Made by a program: the position numbers and the translations under genes. Below the pieces are notes generated by a model. The model was not told where the DNA came from. It made no database searches and saw nothing but the letters and a program-made list of their open reading frames with translations. Source: Streptomyces thinghirensis (GTDB lineage Bacteria; Actinomycetota; Actinomycetia; Streptomycetales; Streptomycetaceae). From it: a stretch of 64,000 bases of DNA. Location: contig JAKFGP010000067.1 of assembly GCA_021502835.1 (NCBI GenBank), forward strand, positions 173,601 through 237,600. The letters run 5' to 3'. Below, piece after piece: positions 60,192 to 64,000 of the stretch; the first letter of the stretch is position 1; every line of letters begins with the position of its first letter.

Positions 60192-60523
60192 ATGCACGAC
60201 CTTATCCATCGCATCGCCCATTGGCTGGGCCTCTCCTCGGCCCCGGCACTGGGATTCCACCGCGCAGGGGCCCTCGGACACCGCGCCCCGCGCCCTCTCC
60301 GCAACACCGCCCCCGCACCCTCTCCTCCACCACTCCCCCTACTGCCGTCACCTCCCTCGACGGCACCGCATCCCGCCCTCGTCCGCCCCTACCTCACCGC
60401 CTACGAGCAGTAACAGGAGCAGGGACCGCAGCGGCATCGCCGTCTTCGCTCCTCGTGCTCGCCGCCGATTCTCGGCATCGACCTCGACCAGACATCGTCG
60501 GTGCGCGGAAGGCGGCCGCCCGA
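60192..60523 (+). CDS. Small conserved Streptomyces protein, unknown function
   Basis: MHDLIHRIAHWLGLSSAPGT opens a protein of about 110 residues. After a Pro/Arg-rich middle, frame changes give LVRPYLTAYEQ, a QGPQRHRRLA-like basic segment and LVLAADFGIDLDQ-like residues (seen as LVLAADSRHRPRPD), ending near 60523. I recall similar short proteins in Streptomyces with an RPYL..EQE..RR..LVLAADFG pattern, without assigned function. Indels near 60233, 60383, 60413 and 60470. Confidence 0.5.
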
Positions 60524-60884
60524 TGGAGGGGTTCACCGCGCTACGGCTCCCGCCCTGGCTGTCGCCGGGAGGGCACCCCGCTTTCTCGCCCCTGGCGACG
60601 GCGGCGTGGATCGTGTCCTTGGCCTCGCCGACGAGACGGAGGCCCGGCAGCCCGCCGATGGACTGGACGTGCTCCGTCCGCCCGCCGGGGTGCTGGACGA
60701 CCCAGGTCCCCGAACGCCGAGGGTCCGCTCACCGCGAATCCGGGCCTGACCGGAGTGTCCGGGCTGACGCGCTGAGGGGTCGCGGAGTCGCGCGGGCGAC
60801 GCCTGCCCGCTGTCGACGGAGGTTAGGGCGTTCTCATAGCGTTGTTCCGCCTGCCCGCCCCGCTCGACTGTTCGGAGCCCGCCG
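60524..60884. other. Unresolved stretch
   Basis: 361 bases with open frames on both strands. A plus-strand reading (FLAPGDGGVDRVLGLADETE, RQPADGLDVLRPPAGVLDDP) has coding-like composition but no recognisable family and no start, so I make no call. 60820-60880 probably holds the promoter for the following reductase gene. Confidence 0.35.
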
Positions 60885-61585
60885 ATGTCCCTCCCGTCAG
60901 TCCTCCTTCTCCGCCGCCTTGTTCCTTGACGGCTACCTGGACGACACCGGCCCCGACCCGGCTCCTGCTCTCCTCGCCGGGTCGACTCTCGACCGCGTCG
61001 ACGAGGTGCGGGCGTCCGTCGACTCGATCCTCGTCGGCGCCGGCACCGATCCGGGCCGACAATCTGCGGCCGTTGGTGAACTCGCCGAGCGGCGGGCCGG
61101 GCGGGTCGCGCGGCGGGGCGGGCGGAGTATCCGCTCAAGGAGAGCTGGTCAGCGCCACCGGCGAGCTGGAATTCCGGCGGCGCGCGTTCTGGGCACACGG
61201 GAGGCGAGAAGGTGTCTCTGACCACGGGACGACGGGGCCCGGCGGGCCCGCGCGCTGGGGATCGGCGCCGACGTCGTGCCGCTCGGCCCCGCACCTCGAC
61301 TGGCACGCGGGCCTGGAGGTACCTGCACGACCGGCGAGGCGTCCGGCGGCCATGGGCGGTCGAGGGCGGCGGGACCGTGCACAGCCAGCTGCTGCGGCAG
61401 GAACTCTCGCCGACGAACTCCAGCCTCGTCCTCGCGCCGCTGCCTTCGGGCGGATCCGGACGCGCCCCTGCCTCTTCGGGCCCGGTGCCTACCAGGGCGG
61501 GCGGCTGCGGCTGGTGGAGTCGCGGCGCATCGAGGACGTGGTGCTGAACCGGTACCTGCCCACCGCGCCCGGCACCGGCGACTAG
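60885..61585 (+). CDS. RibD C-terminal/dihydrofolate-reductase-like reductase (frameshifted)
   Basis: About 233 residues. ATG 60885 (MSLPSVLLSAALFLDGYLDD after one extra T) is typical: SLDGYLD-type loop, then LDRVDEVRASVDSILVGAGT, IRADNLRPLVNSPE (substrate/NADPH region), VSATGELE, FWAHGEKVSL, LDWHAGLEYLHDRRGVRR with PMVEGGGTVHSQLLRQ (nucleotide loop), LADELQLVLAPL, and FGPGAYQGGRLRLVESRRIE. The end YLPTAPGTGD stops at 61585. NADPH-dependent reduction of a pyrimidine-like ring in a riboflavin-type or secondary pathway is likely. About ten indels. The deaminase gene follows at once. Confidence 0.75.
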
Positions 61586-61586
61586 C

Positions 61587-62050
61587 CGGGTCACCGCCGC
61601 CGACCGGCACTGGCTGGCGCTCGCCTGCGAGCTTGCCGAGCTGTGCCCTCGCCGTCCGGGACGGCGTTCAGCGTGGGGGCGGTCGTGGTCGCCGCCGACG
61701 GGAGCGAGCTGGCGCGGGGGGCACCTCGCGCGAGGGGGGACGACCCCGTCGTGCACGCCGAGGAGGCGGCGCTCGCGAAGGGCGACCCCGCCGACCGGCG
61801 GCTCGCGACCGCCACCGTCTACAGCAGCCTGGAGCCGTGTGCCCGCCGCGCCTCCCGGCCCGCGCCCTGTGCGCGGCTGATCCTCGACGCCGGGGTACGC
61901 CGCGTGGGGTCACGGCCTGGCGGGAGCCGGACACCTTCGTGCCGGGGGCGGACGGCAGCGGAGGCTCGCCGCCGGGGGGCGCCGCCGTCGTCCACTGCCG
62001 GAGTACGAGCAGCGGGCGAAGGCGCCGAACCGCCCACCTCCGAGGGGTAG
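61587..62050 (+). CDS. RibD-like cytidine/deoxycytidylate deaminase-family protein
   Basis: About 155 residues. The start is not certain; VTAADRHWLALACELAELCP is the expected N-terminus and begins almost on the stop of the reductase. The zinc site is DPVVHAEEAALAKGD (HAE, with catalytic Glu) and SSLEPCARRASRPAPCARLI (PCxxxxxxxxxC). ATATVYSSLEPCA and LILDAGVRRV are family blocks; then TAWREPDTFVPGADGSG and an end near 62050. Frame changes at about 61637, 61725 and 61912. Together with the preceding gene it forms a split version of the bifunctional RibD arrangement, probably one operon. Confidence 0.75.
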
Positions 62051-62105
62051 GGAGATACGGATGTGCATTCCACCCCCGGGATGACGTACAGTAGAGACAC
62101 AACGG

Positions 62106-62179
62106 CGCGGGGTGGAGCAGCTGGGTAGCTCGCTGGGCTCATAACCAAGGCGTCGCAGGTTCAAATCCTGTCCCCGCTA
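62106..62179 (+). tRNA. Initiator tRNA-Met (anticodon CAT)
   Basis: CGCGGGGTGGAGCAGCTGGGTAGCTCGC, anticodon loop CTCATAA after TGGG, T-arm CGCAGGTTCAAATCCTG and acceptor CCCCGC. The unpaired first base C and the G-rich anticodon stem mark it as the initiator. One base is missing in the lower anticodon stem (ACCAAGG instead of ACCCAGAGG-type), a likely error. Confidence 0.9.
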
Positions 62180-62182
62180 ATT

Positions 62183-62220
62183 GAGGCCGAAGGCGGAATC
62201 ATGAGGATTCCGGCCGTCGG
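62183..62220 (+). terminator. Hairpin after tRNA-fMet
   Basis: GGCCGAAGGCGGAATC-ATGAG-GATTCCGGCCGTC: an inner perfect 7-bp stem (CGGAATC/GATTCCG) extended by GGC/GCC pairs, just behind the tRNA. Confidence 0.65.
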
Positions 62221-62540
62221 TGCGTTTGCCCCTCGTACGTGCTCCGCGACGTCACCCGATCGGCCTCTCCACGGCTCGCCCCGCCCCCGCTCCGGGAAAC
62301 CTGGAGGACCGGGACGGCAAGCGGCGTGACGCGCGGCGGGAGACGAGTGGTGCGGCCAGGTGGAGCTGGAGGACGAGGAGCGTATGCCCGGGCCGGCATT
62401 GCCCCCGGCGATCCCGTGCCTGACCTCAGGCCTCGCCGGCGACGGCCCGAACGCGTGCCGCCGCACGCGGCCGCCGCGGCGGACTCCGTACGGGCGGGGC
62501 TCTCGTGCGCCTGCCCCCATCCTGCTGATCGTCGCCGTCC
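62221..62540. other. Intergenic, no gene recognised
   Basis: 320 bases with only weak open frames on both strands (for example a minus-strand Arg/Pro-rich one) and no domain or ribosome-binding site. Probably the leader of the following phosphatase gene. Confidence 0.45.
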
Positions 62541-63557
62541 TTGCATGACATCTTCACCCCGAGGTACTTCACCGCGGCCCTTTTACACGGCCGCGCCCGG
62601 TCGCCGCGCCGATCTACTCACGGCGCGGCACGGCGCTCACCGGTGTCGCCGTCGTCGCCGCCGTCATCGGGCTGCAACTGGAGCAAGGGCGTCATCCACT
62701 ACGCCGACTCCCTCACCGAGCCAGATCATTACTGCGACGGTCGCCGTGCTCGCCGTACTCGTCAACGGCTTCCGTCCGCCGCACCGCGAGCGCCTCGTCT
62801 CCGTCCGCGATCGCCGAGGCTGCCCAGCGCGCCAGGTTGTTCGAGCCCGCCGAGTGGATCGGCGGTTCGGAGATCGCCGCCTGTTACGAGGTGCCGCGCA
62901 GGCCGACGCCTTCATCGGCGGTGATCTGTACGCGGTGCGCAGGACAGTGCGCGCGGCATCCGGCTCATCGTCGGGGACGTGCGCGGCAAGGGCATGGGCG
63001 CGGGTGGCCGCTGCCGCCGTGGTGATCGGCGCGTTCCGGGAGGCCGCCGAGCAGGAGGTGACACTGGAGGCGGTGGCGCAGCGGCTGGAGCGGGCGCTGG
63101 CGCGCGAGGGCACCCGGCGCGACGGACTGGACGCCTTCGAAGGGTTCACCACTATCGGCCGTACTCGCCGAACTCCCGCACGGCGACGGGATCGTCCGCA
63201 TCGTCAACCGCGGCCATCCGCCGCCCCTCGCCGCTGTACGCCGACGGCACCCCTGCGCCCGCTGCCCGCCTGGGAGTCGGCGCTGCCGCCTCGGCATGGG
63301 CGAGCTGGGCGTGTGGGCCCGACCGCGCTGGAGGAGGCCGACTTCCCGGTGGGGCCACGCTGCTGCTGTACACCGACGGACTGTCTGGAAGCGCGGGACG
63401 CCCGGGGCGAGTTCTACGATCCGCACGTGCGGCTGGCCGGCCGCGTGTTCCGGGCATCCGACGGAGCTTGCTCGACACCCCGCCGAGGACGTACGCCGGC
63501 ACTCCGGGGCGGCATGGCCGACGACATGTGGCACTGCTCGCCGTACGACGGCCCTGA
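62541..63557 (+). CDS. SpoIIE-type PP2C phosphatase with membrane anchor (frameshifted)
   Basis: About 340 residues. A TTG at 62541 gives MHDIFTPRYFTAALLHG; helices LLTGVAVVAAVIGLQ-like and IITATVAVLAVLVNGF follow (the latter at 62727-62774). The phosphatase domain begins WIGGSEIAA, ADAFIGGDLYAV (GGD metal motif), RLIVGDVRGKGMGA (garbled as LIVGDVRGKGMGAGG), VVIGAFREAAEQEVTLEAVA, LERALAREG, AFEGFTT, IVRIVNRGHPPPL-like (at 63185-63240), LLLYTDGL, EARDARGEFYDPHVRLAGRV, and ends ALLAVRRP at 63557. Such phosphatases switch anti-anti-sigma factors. About fifteen indels; the order of motifs leaves no doubt. Confidence 0.82.
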
Positions 63558-64000
63558 TCGGATCTTGATCAACATCACCGGACGTGACTGGACTGACCCC
63601 CTCCGCATAACAACTGACGAACTGTCAGGAACTCGGAGCGGGAAAGGGAACACTCAGGCCCGGTCAACTCGCCCGGTTTTCACCGATCGTGAGGCGTACG
63701 GTCCGGGCCGGATCCGTTAATGATCAAGAGGAACGGCTTGGAATCCGAGCCCCGCGTCTATTAACGTTCGATAACGCAGCGGTCGTCCCAGCCGTCACAG
63801 AAGGCGGTCCTGTGTGCACGCGCCGAATCCCGCAAGGGAACCGGGGAACCACCACATTGGGGTGAATCGGCGTATGACGCCGTGTGAAGCGGCGCACGAA
63901 AAACGCGAAAGCGTTTCACGATAAATGCGGAAAACAAGGTTACACAAACCCTGGACAAGGGTTAAACACCCAAATTCGAGAAATTGAACGGGCGGCTACC
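63558..64000. other. Intergenic end of the window
   Basis: 443 bases of falling GC. From about 63880 the sequence is AT-rich (AAAACGCGAAAGCGTTTCACG, then ACAAACCCTGG), resembling a promoter region for a gene beyond 64000. CGCGAAAGCGTTTCACG contains a partly inverted CGAAAGCG/CGTTTC pair. No coding sequence recognised. Confidence 0.45.

Noticed and set aside
60524..60884. Additional gene between the small protein and the RibD-like reductase
   Set aside because: Coding-like composition on both strands but no start, ribosome-binding site or family match; left unresolved.

Overview
The window is chromosomal DNA of a Streptomyces-type actinomycete. GC content and third-position GC are very high, GTG starts are common, and the gene order is a familiar Streptomyces core block: upp, the small SRP RNA, dnaX, purD, purC, lsr2, purSQL, purF, purM, a DUF3073 gene, valine/leucine dehydrogenase, bldC, hrpA and a cluster of tRNA genes. 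Many reading frames, including essential ones (dnaX, purD, purL, purF, hrpA), are broken by one- or two-base indels while the protein homology simply continues in the next frame. I read this as sequencing or assembly error and call these genes as single CDSs with reconstructed ends, so boundaries near a break are approximate. Stretches such as 35.6-37.4, 41.6-45.0 and 49.6-51.0 kb are clean.

Layout. 1-5.8 kb: 3' end of upp, a LytR_C envelope protein, an orphan VapB-like antitoxin, a small secreted protein, a DUF308/HdeD membrane protein, an IS110-family insertion sequence, palindromic intergenic repeats and an HhH-GPD repair protein. 5.8-10.6 kb: a divergent iron-regulated unit with a perfect DmdR/IdeR iron box between a siderophore-interacting reductase and a penicillin-acylase plus AlcB/IucB-type acyltransferase pair, followed by overlapping cupin and SDR genes. 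10.6-16.4 kb: accessory stretch with a CopC-CopD copper protein carrying collagen-like and 30-bp repeats, a membrane protein, a histidine-kinase remnant, a phosphorothioate-type HNH endonuclease, and a DUF2867/TetR divergent pair. 16.5-26.1 kb: tRNA-Ser, SRP RNA, dnaX, purD, an M48-like membrane protein with a histidine-rich repeat, an N,N-dimethylformamidase-like protein and purC. 26.1-30.3 kb: a DesK/DesR-like two-component system and an ABC exporter, bracketed by two nearly identical tRNA-Gly genes, then a third tRNA-Gly.

30.4-45.1 kb: lsr2, purSQL, Uma2 nuclease, ArsR-like regulator with palindromic operator, M23 peptidase, hypothetical proteins, a mycothiol-dependent enzyme, a META lipoprotein, purF, purM, DUF3073, vdh and a hypothetical protein. 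45.6-58.6 kb: bldC, a small CxxC protein, tRNA-Asp with a degenerate duplicate beside it, hrpA, tRNA-Phe/Asp/Glu, a metallophosphoesterase, a zincin-like metallopeptidase, a low-complexity lipoprotein, an RGG-repeat DEAD-box helicase, an amino-acid permease and tRNA-Lys. 58.6-64 kb: MerR and GntR regulators, a small conserved protein, a RibD-like reductase/deaminase pair, initiator tRNA and a SpoIIE-type phosphatase.

How it works together: purD, purC, purS, purQ, purL, purF and purM cover most of de novo purine synthesis; dnaX, lsr2, hrpA, the helicase and many tRNAs are information-processing housekeeping. The most distinctive module is the iron-box divergon (siderophore tailoring and reduction). 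The other points worth pursuing are the IS110 element with a candidate bridge-RNA region, the orphan phosphorothioate-type nuclease, the metal-ligand-like repeats in two membrane proteins, and the tRNA duplications.
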